DNA from: Chloroflexota bacterium
GTDB taxonomy: Bacteria; Chloroflexota; UBA6077; JADZDV01
Assembly (NCBI GenBank): GCA_020850915.1
Contig: JADZDV010000591.1
Span: 1-32,690, forward strand
DNA length: 32,690 nucleotides
Reading direction: 5' to 3'
Shown here: one piece after another, positions 1-6,153 of the stretch
Layout: each line of letters starts with the position of its first letter
Numbering within the stretch: position 1 is the first letter of the stretch
The notes under the pieces: model-generated
Told to the model about the DNA's origin: nothing
Database searches by the model: none
Seen by the model: only the letters and a program-made list of their open reading frames with translations
Position numbers and translations under genes: made by a program

Positions 1-35
1 CGCATGATTGTCGCTCCCTCACGTCTGCGATGATA

Positions 36-1050
36 GAGTCCCAGCAAGAGTGCAAGAGCGGGGCGGCCGGTTGACAGAGCCGGCCACTGTGTGGTCCTCC
101 TCGGGATGGACAAGATCACCGAAGGAGAGGAGCCACGACGATGGCCGACACGGTCAGCATGGCACTGGGAGAGCTGGGGCGCAAGGTGGAGCAGCAGGGC
201 GACGTGGACGTTCCGCGGGAAGGGGTGCGGGTGCTGAGCCAGGCGCTGATGAAAGTGGAGGTGAGCCAGCAGCTCGGGGCTGAGCGGCACGAGCGGACGG
301 CGGAGCGGGCCGGCTACCGCAACGGGTACCGCGAGCGGGACTGGGACACGCGGGTGGGGACGATCGGACTGAAGGAGCCGCGGGTGCGTTACGGCGGCTA
401 CCTGCCGAGCTGGCTGGAGCCGCGGGAGCGTGCGGAGCAGGCGCTGGTGGCGGTGGTGCGGGAGGCCTACGTCCAGGAGATCTCGACCCGGAAGGTCGAT
501 GACCCTTCGGCTGCGCTCATGGCAGGCTCTGGCCAAGTCGCTGGGGCTGGACGGGATCTCCAAGAGCCAGCCGGATGCCGCCAGCGCGCGCGAGCAGTGG
601 CGGAAGGTGGCCGACGGGCCGCGGGCGCGGTTCCCACGGGCGGCGGCGCTGCTGGACGAGGCGGAGGAGGACGTGCTGGCCTACCTGGCCTTCCCGCGGG
701 AGCACTGGCGCCAGATCTGGAGCAACAACCCGCTGGAGCGGCTGAAGAAGGAAGTCAAGCGGCGGACCGATGTGGTGGGCATCTGCCCGAAGCCGACCGC
801 GGTGATCCGGCTGGTGGGGGCGGTGCTCGCCGAGCAGCATGACGGGCGGCAGGTCTGCCGCCGCTCCTTCAGCGCCGAGTCGCTGGCCAAACTCAACAAG
901 GAGGAGCCGACCAAACCGTCGGCCTTCCTGGCGGCCGGCTGAACGGGGCGGCCTGTGGAGTTGTGGACAACGCGTCGCGTTGCCGCACAGCCCCACAGGC
1001 CCGACGACGACGAGGACCACGCACCCCAACGTACACACTTGACGGGGCTC
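36..1050 (+). mobile_element. Decayed IS256-family insertion sequence
   Basis: The element is bounded by imperfect terminal inverted repeats. The left end begins GAGTCCCAGCAAGAGTG at 36. The complement of the right end begins GAGCCCCGTCAAGTGTG, reading leftward from 1050. About 15 of 21 positions match. It carries a broken IS256 (mutator-type) transposase. It lies inside a DUF5615 toxin gene on the opposite strand: the toxin frame is good down to about 1051 and then becomes IS sequence. No convincing 8-9 bp target duplication was found, so the exact ends may be off by several bases. At about 1.0 kb it is shorter than the usual 1.3-1.5 kb, which fits an internal deletion. It is not expected to be autonomous. 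Confidence 0.75.
141..942 (+). pseudogene. IS256-family transposase, frameshifted and internally deleted
   Basis: The N-terminal part (141 to about 503) matches the family: the Cys-less 'GYRNGYRERDWDTRVGTI' block, then '[10 protein letters not shown]'. The reading frame is then lost and resumes +1 at about 529 with '[14 protein letters not shown]'. This is best explained by roughly 25 extra bases at 504-528. After that motif the protein jumps straight to '[10 protein letters not shown]', followed by the conserved C-terminal block '[18 protein letters not shown]'. Relative to a full transposase of about 400 residues, about 150 residues are missing, including both catalytic aspartates (the usual LDATY and SDAHEG regions). 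The third acidic residue, in NPLER, remains. The gene cannot make an active DDE enzyme. Family assignment is secure; the exact mutation history is inferred. Confidence 0.85.
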
Positions 1051-1327
1051 CAACTTCTTCTCGAAGGAGGTGCGCGATCGCGGCCGTACCAGCATTGCCG
1101 ATGTCGAGCCAGATCACCTTCGGAGGCGCACCTTCGACAAAGCTGCGCTCGCGAAAGTCGGTGTCCTTCGAGACGATCGCAAAGCCGCGCGCGCGGGCAT
1201 ATTCCCAGATCTGCCGATCCGTCGCCCCGAGCAGGCCAGCATCGCGAACATGTTCGCTGCCGGGATACTCTTTCGCTAGCAGGTAGGTCAGCCGCCGGCT
1301 GAGGTTCTCGTCGACAAGCAGCCTCAC
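1051..1327 (-). pseudogene. DUF5615 (PIN-like) toxin, 3' end interrupted by IS
   Basis: The protein starts MRLLVDENLSRRL and continues 'GATDRQIWEYARARGFAIV' and 'SKDTDFRE', the hallmark acidic motifs of DUF5615/Mut7-C-like PIN-fold proteins (D6, D55, D57). These are the usual toxin partners of DUF433 antitoxins. The start is GTG at 1327, overlapping the antitoxin stop as GTGA, so translation is probably coupled. Family members are about 110-120 aa. Here the native sequence ends near residue 92 ('AHLLREEV') and the frame then reads into IS256 sequence until a stop at 893. The complement of bases 29-1 reads RRREGATIMR, which resembles the expected continuation, so the missing tail probably lies left of the IS. 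The toxin is likely inactivated or altered. Confidence 0.75.
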
Positions 1328-1548
1328 TGCACGGAGTGCGAGAGCCGTCGTTCGCGTGCCGCTGCGAACGCGAAGATCGCGCGGATGTCATCCCGCGTCA
1401 GGTCGGGGAAGTCGGCGAGAATCTCGTCCTCGCTCATCCCGCCCGCGAGGTACTCCAGCACGTCGTACACGGTGATCCGCGTGCCCTTGATATGGGGCTT
1501 GCCGCTCCGCACATCGGGGTCGACCGTAATTCGCTCACGCCAGCACAT
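1324..1548 (-). CDS. DUF433 antitoxin
   Basis: This 74-aa protein carries the DUF433 core: 'ITVDPDVRSGKPHIKGTRIT' then 'VYDVLEYLAGGMSEDEILAD', 'FPDLTRDDIRAIFAFAAARE'. DUF433 proteins are small winged-helix-like antitoxins encoded directly upstream of DUF5615 toxins, as here (4-nt overlap). An upstream ATG at 1584 exists. I chose 1548 because conservation begins there and because a TACACT -10 box ends 6 nt before it, which predicts a leaderless mRNA starting at this ATG. With the partner toxin interrupted by an IS, the antitoxin may be an orphan. It could still autoregulate or cross-neutralise related toxins, but that is speculation. Confidence 0.8.
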   Translation of the reverse strand: MCWRERITVDPDVRSGKPHIKGTRITVYDVLEYLAGGMSEDEILADFPDLTRDDIRAIFAFAAARERRLSHSVQ

Positions 1549-1554
1549 GGTGGG

Positions 1555-1560
1555 AGTGTA
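1555..1560 (-). promoter_or_regulatory. -10 box of the DUF433/DUF5615 pair
   Basis: TACACT on the minus strand is followed by 6 nt and then the ATG at 1548. This is the same hexamer and spacing as upstream of the acyl-CoA synthetase at 2000. No clear -35 box or Shine-Dalgarno sequence is present, so a leaderless transcript is predicted. Confidence 0.5.
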
Positions 1561-1812
1561 CCGCGCAGCCGATGGCTGCACCATCTCGGTCTGCCGACAG
1601 GCCGAGGTCGAGTCGCGCCGACAGTCGATCAGGGAGTGCAGGCGTCACCACCCGGTGTCCAGACCCGTCCGACGTCTGCAGGCGGCGTCTGACTCCGGTG
1701 CTCGACGGCATAGCTGCTCCTCTTCATCCAGGAACGCTGGGGTGGCGCTCGGACGGTGCTGGTGTCGCCTGCTGCTACGGAGCGTGTACTGATACGGCAA
1801 TCTGACGTGCCG
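1561..1812. other. Non-coding spacer with no recognised gene
   Basis: Short overlapping frames occur here on both strands, but none shows a family motif or a credible start signal. The stretch lies between the toxin-antitoxin pair and a transposase remnant, so it may be decayed mobile DNA. Nothing specific is recognised. Confidence 0.4.
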
Positions 1813-1950
1813 CTACAACCCCTTCTGGAGGAAGCCGGTCTCGTCGACCGCCAGTACGCCGCCCGTGTCGCTCAACTTCTCGATCATCTGCTCGGGGAGA
1901 TCGCCACAGGCCGCCTGCTCGAGCCAGCGGGCAGCGGCATGGCGGTGGTC
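1813..1950 (-). pseudogene. Fragment of an IS701-like DDE transposase
   Basis: On the minus strand a 45-codon frame reads 'EQMIEKLSDTGGVLAVDET' and then GFLQKGL before a stop. The block (V)LxVDETGFxKKG is the signature around the first catalytic aspartate of IS701-type transposases, normally followed by an RQYSGTAG motif that is missing here. There is no start codon and no further transposase sequence on either side, so this is a relic. It marks the 1-2000 patch as an old integration zone. The assignment rests on one motif. Confidence 0.5.
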
Positions 1951-1987
1951 TGATGCGCGTCGCTCGCCACGGTAGCGCCGCTCTCGT

Positions 1988-1993
1988 TACACT
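1988..1993 (+). promoter_or_regulatory. -10 box of the acyl-CoA synthetase gene
   Basis: TACACT ends 6 nt before the ATG at 2000. There is no Shine-Dalgarno sequence in the short gap, so transcription is predicted to start at or next to the A of the start codon. Confidence 0.5.
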
Positions 1994-1999
1994 GGCAGC

Positions 2000-3604
2000 A
2001 TGATCGCGACGGAGCGCAGTGAGACTGGCCAGGTCAGGACTGTCTGGGAGTTGATACTCCAGGCGACCACCCGTTTCTCTGACAAGGTGGCGCTCGGCCT
2101 GATCGACGGCGACCATCTGACCCGCTGGACCTACGGCGACCTGCGCAGGTACGTCGAGCGAACCGCGACCGTGCTTCACGAGCGTGGCGTGCGACGCGGC
2201 GACCGAGTCCTGCTCTGGGGGCCGAACCTGCCCGAGTGGGGCGGCATCTTCTTCGCGCTGTTGCGCCAGGGTGCCATCGTCGTGCCGCTCGACGTTCGCT
2301 CCGTGGAGGAGTTCGTCCAGCGTGTCGCAAAGCGGACGCGGGCGACACTCCTCGTGGCCGGGAGCGCGCAGGCGGCCTCGCTGCGCCAGGCACCCTGTCC
2401 GGTCCTTCGCTTCGACGAGATTCCGTCGTTTGATGCGCCGCAAGCTGCCCCGGTCCCGCCCCCCGCCGAGACCGGCCCGGATGACCTGGTCGAGATCGTT
2501 TTCACCTCCGGCACGACCGGCGAGCCCAAAGGCGTCATGGTGACCAACGGCAACCTCGTGGCGAACGTCCAGGTCATGGACGAGGTGATCCACCTGGACC
2601 CGAGCTACCGTCTGCTGTCGCTGCTGCCCTTGAGCCACCTGTTCGAGCAGACCGTCGGCCTGATGGACGTTCTGATCTCGGGTGCCAGCACGATCTACCT
2701 GAAGACGCTCCAGCCCGCTCGGATCTTCGACCACATGGCGTCCCAGCAGATCACGTGTATGCTCTGCGTCCCGCAGGTGCTGGAGCTGTTCCTCCAGGGG
2801 ATCGAGCGGGAGGTCCGCCGCGCCGGTAAGACCCGTCAGTGGGAGCTGCTGCACCACCTTGCGCGCTATCTGCCGTTCCGCTGGCGCCGGCTGTTGTTCG
2901 CGCCGCTCCACAAGCGGATGGGCGGCCACTTCCAGTTCTTCGTCGTCGGCGGAGCGGCCCTGGATGCCGGCCTCGGCCAGCAGTGGGAGGAGATGGGCAT
3001 CAAGGTGCTCCAGGGCTACGGCACGACCGAGGCCTGTCCGGCCATCTCAGTGAATCGACTGAATCGCCGCGAGATGGATACGGTCGGCTGGCCGGTGCCG
3101 GGCATGGAGATCAGGATCGCACCGGATGGCGAGGTGATGATCCGGGGACCGCTGGTGAGCCCCGGCTACTGGGAGAACGAGGAAGCCACGCGCGCCGCGT
3201 TCTCCGATGGCTGGTACGCCACGGGCGACCTCGGCGAGATTAGCAGTACCGGCGCCCTCCGGCTGCGCGGACGAAAAAAGAACATGATCGTCCTGGCGAA
3301 CGGTCAGAACGTCTATCCAGAGGACGTCGAAGCGGCCCTGCGGATGCATCCAGCCGTGAAGGACGCAGTCGTCGTCGGGCTCCACCGAGGCCGGGCGGAC
3401 GTCGACGTGCACGCGATTCTCGCGATGCACGAGCCGGCCCAGGCGAGCGCGGCAGTGAAAAGCGCGAACGGGCGCCTCTCGGCACACCAGCAGATCCGCG
3501 GCTTCACCCTCTGGCCGGAGGACGACTTCCCACGCACGCTGACGATGAAGGCCAGGCGGCCGGTCATCGAGGCGCGGCTGCCGGAGCTGCAAGCGAAGCC
3601 GTAG
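2000..3604 (+). CDS. AMP-forming acyl-CoA synthetase (FadD-like)
   Basis: This 534-aa cytoplasmic ANL-superfamily enzyme is predicted to activate a fatty or other carboxylic acid to acyl-AMP and then acyl-CoA. Visible motifs in order: P-loop 'IVFTSGTTGEPKG' at 166-178; 'GYGTTEACPAIS' at 339-350; 'YATGDLG' at 406-412; the hinge block 'GRKKNMIVLANGQNVYPEDV' at 424-443; and 'PRTLTMKARR' at 511-520, with K517 as the likely adenylation lysine (more often PRTxxGK). The long-chain acyl-CoA synthetase type is favoured by the short hinge and the 'LPLSHLFEQ' block. The chain length used cannot be read from sequence. The start is set by the conserved N-terminus and the -10 box 6 nt upstream. The stop codon lies inside a 22-bp inverted repeat. 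An O-succinylbenzoate or other ligase of the same superfamily is less likely. Confidence 0.88.
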   Translation: MIATERSETGQVRTVWELILQATTRFSDKVALGLIDGDHLTRWTYGDLRRYVERTATVLHERGVRRGDRVLLWGPNLPEWGGIFFALLRQGAIVVPLDVRSVEEFVQRVAKRTRATLLVAGSAQAASLRQAPCPVLRFDEIPSFDAPQAAPVPPPAETGPDDLVEIVFTSGTTGEPKGVMVTNGNLVANVQVMDEVIHLDPSYRLLSLLPLSHLFEQTVGLMDVLISGASTIYLKTLQPARIFDHMASQQITCMLCVPQVLELFLQGIEREVRRAGKTRQWELLHHLARYLPFRWRRLLFAPLHKRMGGHFQFFVVGGAALDAGLGQQWEEMGIKVLQGYGTTEACPAISVNRLNRREMDTVGWPVPGMEIRIAPDGEVMIRGPLVSPGYWENEEATRAAFSDGWYATGDLGEISSTGALRLRGRKKNMIVLANGQNVYPEDVEAALRMHPAVKDAVVVGLHRGRADVDVHAILAMHEPAQASAAVKSANGRLSAHQQIRGFTLWPEDDFPRTLTMKARRPVIEARLPELQAKP

Positions 3605-3679
3605 GGTGAGCACCGCGCACCACGTGCTTCGTACCCGGGTGGCGACCGGCGAGGCAATGGTGCGCGGTGCTCACCCTAC
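3601..3679. repeat. 22-bp perfect inverted repeat at the gene end, possible terminator
   Basis: Bases 3601-3622 (beginning GTAGGGTGAGCACCGCGC) are exactly complementary to 3658-3679, with a 35-nt loop. The arm contains the TAG stop of the acyl-CoA synthetase. A third, 20/22 copy lies at 3994-4015, where it overlaps the stop of the convergent dehydrogenase. The structure could terminate transcription, though it has no T-tract. The reuse of the same word at another gene end points to a REP-like dispersed element. Confidence 0.7.
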
Positions 3680-3721
3680 GATAGTTCGCCATCCCGCCCC
3701 CCTTGGTGTCCTGAGCCCCAT

Positions 3722-3854
3722 AGTCATCGTGAGCGCCAGCGAAGGATCACCTGGTGGGAGACCGGCAGACCGCGCCCACCCTTCGATTATCCGGTGGAGT
3801 GACCCCGGGAGGGTAGTCTGCAACTGCGTGATCCCTCCTTCGTCGGGATGACAG
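3722..3854. repeat. Imperfect inverted-repeat element (MITE/REP-like)
   Basis: The left arm (3722-3750) reads AGTCATCGTGAGCGCC, AGCGAAGGATCAC. The right arm (3829-3854) reads TGATCCCTCCTTCG, TCGGGATGACAG. The arms are complementary over the GTCAT and GAAGGATCA parts, enclosing about 78 nt. There is no coding capacity. The small size, inverted ends and intergenic position suggest a palindromic dispersed element. Confidence 0.45.
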
Positions 3855-3959
3855 GAGGCATCGGGATGACAGGAGGCATCGGGATGACAGGGGGCTCTGA
3901 ATGACAGGGGGCTCTGAATGACAGGGGGCTCTGAATGACAGGGGGCGCTGGTTGACAGG
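3843..3959. repeat. Tandem 17-19 bp repeats built on GGATGACAGG / GAATGACAGG
   Basis: There are two 18-bp units (TCGGGATGACAGGAGGCA), one 19-bp unit ending GGGGGCTC, then three 17-bp units (TGAATGACAGGGGGCTC and a variant), and a final degenerate TGGTTGACAGG. The array lies in the spacer between the convergent genes and continues directly from the right arm of the 3722-3854 element. This suggests it grew by slippage from that element's end. Confidence 0.8.
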
Positions 3960-3993
3960 TTGTTTCACGGCTTCGCGGCTTCGCGAGAGGCGC

Positions 3994-4015
3994 TGGCGCG
4001 CGGTGCGCACCCTAC
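3994..4015. repeat. Third copy of the GTAGGGTG..GCACCGCGC word
   Basis: It matches 3658-3679 at 20 of 22 positions. On the minus strand it contains the TAG stop codon of the dehydrogenase gene, mirroring the arrangement at the end of the acyl-CoA synthetase. Confidence 0.65.
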
Positions 4016-4902
4016 TCGGGGCGGACGACCTCGACGCCGCTCAGGCGCTCCAGCGGCAACACGGTGGCTGACATGTCCTGGTCTCCGAGTCCGGCCGTAC
4101 GCGCCTCCTTGAAGACCTCTTCCGCCAGGCTGGTCAGGAGCAGACGCGTCCCAAGCTGCTCTCCGACGGCGTGGATGAGTCCCAGGTCTTTCAGGATCAC
4201 GTTGACCGAGGTTGCCGGGTCGAACTTCCGCTGGATCATGAGCGGCACATTACGATTGAGCATGGTGCTGCCGCCAAAGCTTGTCCCGATGATGTCGAGC
4301 ACCGCCTGAGGGTCTGCGCCCGCCTTGACGGCGAACACCAGAGCCTCCGAGGCTGCCGCCGTGTGGACGGCGACCAGGAGCTGATTGACGAGCTTGATCG
4401 CGGTGCCGGCCGACGTGCCGCCCACGTGGTGGACGTTCTTGCCCATCGCCTCGAAGAGTGGTCTGGCGCGCTCGAATGCCTGCCGATCGCCGCCGATCAT
4501 GAAGGTCAGGCTCCCAGCGGCCGCGCCGCCAGGTCCGCCGCTCATCGGCGCGTCGAGGAACGAGGCGCCCCGCCGCGCGGCCGCCTCTGCGCACGCTCGA
4601 CTGGTTTCCGGTCCAACCGTGCTGCAGTCCACCAGAACCTGGCCGGCCGCCGCGTTCGGCACCAGGCCATCCTCGTCCAGGTAGACGCGTCGGACCTCGT
4701 CCACCGTGGGGAGGGCCGTGAAGACGACATCGGCCGCGCTGATCACGGCCCGCGGCGAGTCAGCCGGTCGGGCGCCCTGCTGGGCCAGCTCGTCCACGAC
4801 GGCCCGACCGCGGTTGTGAACGGTGACTTCGAAGCCAGCCTTCAGCAGGTGCTCCGTCATCGGCCGGCCCATTCGACCGAGTCCGACGAATCCAGCGCGC
4901 AT
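4012..4902 (-). CDS. 3-hydroxyisobutyrate dehydrogenase-family NAD(P)-dependent oxidoreductase
   Basis: This 296-aa cytoplasmic beta-hydroxyacid dehydrogenase oxidises a short beta-hydroxy acid (3-hydroxyisobutyrate, tartronate semialdehyde or similar). The N-terminal Rossmann signature GFVGLGRMGRPM places the Gly-rich loop at residues 7-12. The substrate motif 'DAPMSGGPGGAAAGSLTFMI' is at 117-136. The catalytic lysine is K170 in 'GTAIKLVNQLL', with N173. The start at 4902 was preferred to the longer frame (4947) because the fold starts here and GAGAGGGGG lies 6 nt upstream. It is convergent with the acyl-CoA synthetase. A role in branched-chain amino-acid breakdown is possible beside an acyl-CoA synthetase, but the genes are not co-transcribed. 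The exact substrate is unknown. Confidence 0.88.
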   Translation of the reverse strand: MRAGFVGLGRMGRPMTEHLLKAGFEVTVHNRGRAVVDELAQQGARPADSPRAVISAADVVFTALPTVDEVRRVYLDEDGLVPNAAAGQVLVDCSTVGPETSRACAEAAARRGASFLDAPMSGGPGGAAAGSLTFMIGGDRQAFERARPLFEAMGKNVHHVGGTSAGTAIKLVNQLLVAVHTAAASEALVFAVKAGADPQAVLDIIGTSFGGSTMLNRNVPLMIQRKFDPATSVNVILKDLGLIHAVGEQLGTRLLLTSLAEEVFKEARTAGLGDQDMSATVLPLERLSGVEVVRPE

Positions 4903-4965
4903 CGACGTCCCCCTCTCCCATCTCAGCCGGCCTCCGACTGCTGCCACCGGCCCGCCACTCTGTCG

Positions 4966-4971
4966 AGTGTA
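4966..4971 (-). promoter_or_regulatory. -10 box (TGATACACT) of the dehydrogenase gene
   Basis: An extended -10, TGA-TACACT, on the minus strand predicts a start near 4959 and a leader of about 57 nt that includes the strong purine-rich ribosome site. The -35 region is weak. Confidence 0.4.
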
Positions 4972-5105
4972 TCAGATGCCCGTGACGTGTCCGGCTCTGT
5001 ACGTCGTTGCCACCACCCCAATGGGTGACCGGCCTCACCTGTCCAACAGTCCCGTGGCGGCCCCGAGCAGCGTTGTTTGTATGCGACTGGTGGAGGGATC
5101 TGGCC

Positions 5106-6017
5106 ATGCCTCGATACGACAAATGGTTCGCGTTCCGCGTTGCCGTCCTGCTCGGGCTCGTGGGCACGCTGTTCGCGGGCCTGGCGACTCCGCCTCCGCG
5201 AGCGCTGTCGTCCTCGCGTAGCGGACTGCCCACGGAGATGCAGGTCGAGCCGTTGCCCGGAACGAGCGGGCTGGTGCCTGATCCCAACAGTCCGAATTTC
5301 ACGCAGATCAGCGGCACGATCAGCGCCATCGATACGTTCTCGACGCCAATGCGCGTCTTGCTGGCCACCGCAACCCGCGACGTCATCGTCTACGTGACCG
5401 ATCCGCTCCTGCTGCCGATCCTCGGTCTGGGCCAGAGCGTCACGTTCGGGGGAGTCTGGATCACGCCACAGGTGGACTTCCATGCGACGCAGGCGGTCAG
5501 CAACACGATCGCCTCCTCGCCGACCGGCGGTCTGACGCTCGGCGCGCCGATCGACGCCATCTACGGGGGCTCGACCGGGACCTCGACCGACGGGACGTCG
5601 TCCATCACGAGCTACACCTCGAGCGGCGGCTCGTCGGTCTACGTCGGCTCGACCGTCGGCGGCAGCTCGGATGAGAATGACAACGGCGGCAGCGACACGA
5701 GCTCCAATGACAACGACGAGGATGACGAGATCACCGTCTGCGGCGACAACAACGACAACGACGCGACGTGTATCACACCGACCCCAATGGCGACCGCGAC
5801 TGTGACTGGGACCCCGCCGACGGCGACTCCGACGGCCACGGCGACGATCACCTTGACGCCGACATCGACCCGCACGCCGACATCGACCCGTACCCCGACG
5901 CCGACACGTACGCCGAGAGCGACGGCAACGCCGAAGAAGACGCCCACCAAGCCGCCGGTCAAGCCGAACGCCGCCCGGACCACCACCGCCGGCAAGAGCA
6001 AGCTCGGCGGACGTTAG
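5106..6017 (+). CDS. Secreted protein with small beta domain, acidic linker and Thr-Pro stalk
   Basis: This 303-aa exported protein has no recognised enzymatic motif. The start at 5106 has GTGGAGGGA upstream and gives a clean signal peptide (basic MPRYDK, then 'FRVAVLLGLVGTLFAGLA'). Residues of about 55-140 form a beta-rich module ('SGTISAIDTFSTPMRVLLAT ... VTFGGVWITPQV') that resembles small OB-fold/DUF5666-type domains. A Ser/Asp/Asn-rich acidic linker (about 155-220) follows, then a Thr-Pro-rich stretch (about 225-275), and a basic tail ending KSKLGGR. Such stalks usually hold domains away from the cell surface. There is no sortase motif or final membrane helix, so its retention is unclear. 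A 16-bp hairpin follows. The function is unknown. Confidence 0.75.
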   Translation: MPRYDKWFAFRVAVLLGLVGTLFAGLATPPPRALSSSRSGLPTEMQVEPLPGTSGLVPDPNSPNFTQISGTISAIDTFSTPMRVLLATATRDVIVYVTDPLLLPILGLGQSVTFGGVWITPQVDFHATQAVSNTIASSPTGGLTLGAPIDAIYGGSTGTSTDGTSSITSYTSSGGSSVYVGSTVGGSSDENDNGGSDTSSNDNDEDDEITVCGDNNDNDATCITPTPMATATVTGTPPTATPTATATITLTPTSTRTPTSTRTPTPTRTPRATATPKKTPTKPPVKPNAARTTTAGKSKLGGR

Positions 6018-6026
6018 CCCGAACAC

Positions 6027-6076
6027 CCGACATCGAACGAGACCGCGGGCGAGACCACGCTCTCGTTCGATGTCGG
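6027..6076 (+). terminator. 16-bp perfect hairpin after the secreted-protein gene
   Basis: Bases 6027-6042 (CCGACATCGAACGAGA) pair perfectly with 6061-6076 around an 18-nt loop. There is no T-run, as for the other hairpins in this window. It lies between two co-directional genes. Confidence 0.65.
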
Positions 6077-6115
6077 TCCAACAACAGGGGCCTTTCCAGG
6101 GCGCGGGTACTCTGC

Positions 6116-6121
6116 TAGGAT
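6116..6121 (+). promoter_or_regulatory. -10 box of the glycosidase-like gene
   Basis: TAGGAT is preceded at 17-bp spacing by TTTCCA, a partial -35 at 6093-6098. Predicted start is near 6128, about 26 nt before the ATG at 6154. The same TAGGAT hexamer serves ino1. Confidence 0.4.
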
Positions 6122-6153
6122 GCCTCACAGGGACATTTCCCCGTCCGGACCCC

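Noticed and set aside
1775..2929. 384-codon minus-strand frame
   Set aside because: It lies antisense to the well-conserved acyl-CoA synthetase and has Arg/Gln/Asp-rich, non-conserved content typical of a high-GC shadow frame.
3747..4010. 87-codon minus-strand frame with SFRAPCHSEPP-type repeats
   Set aside because: It is a translation of the tandem GATGACAGG repeats, with no start signal and no conserved content.
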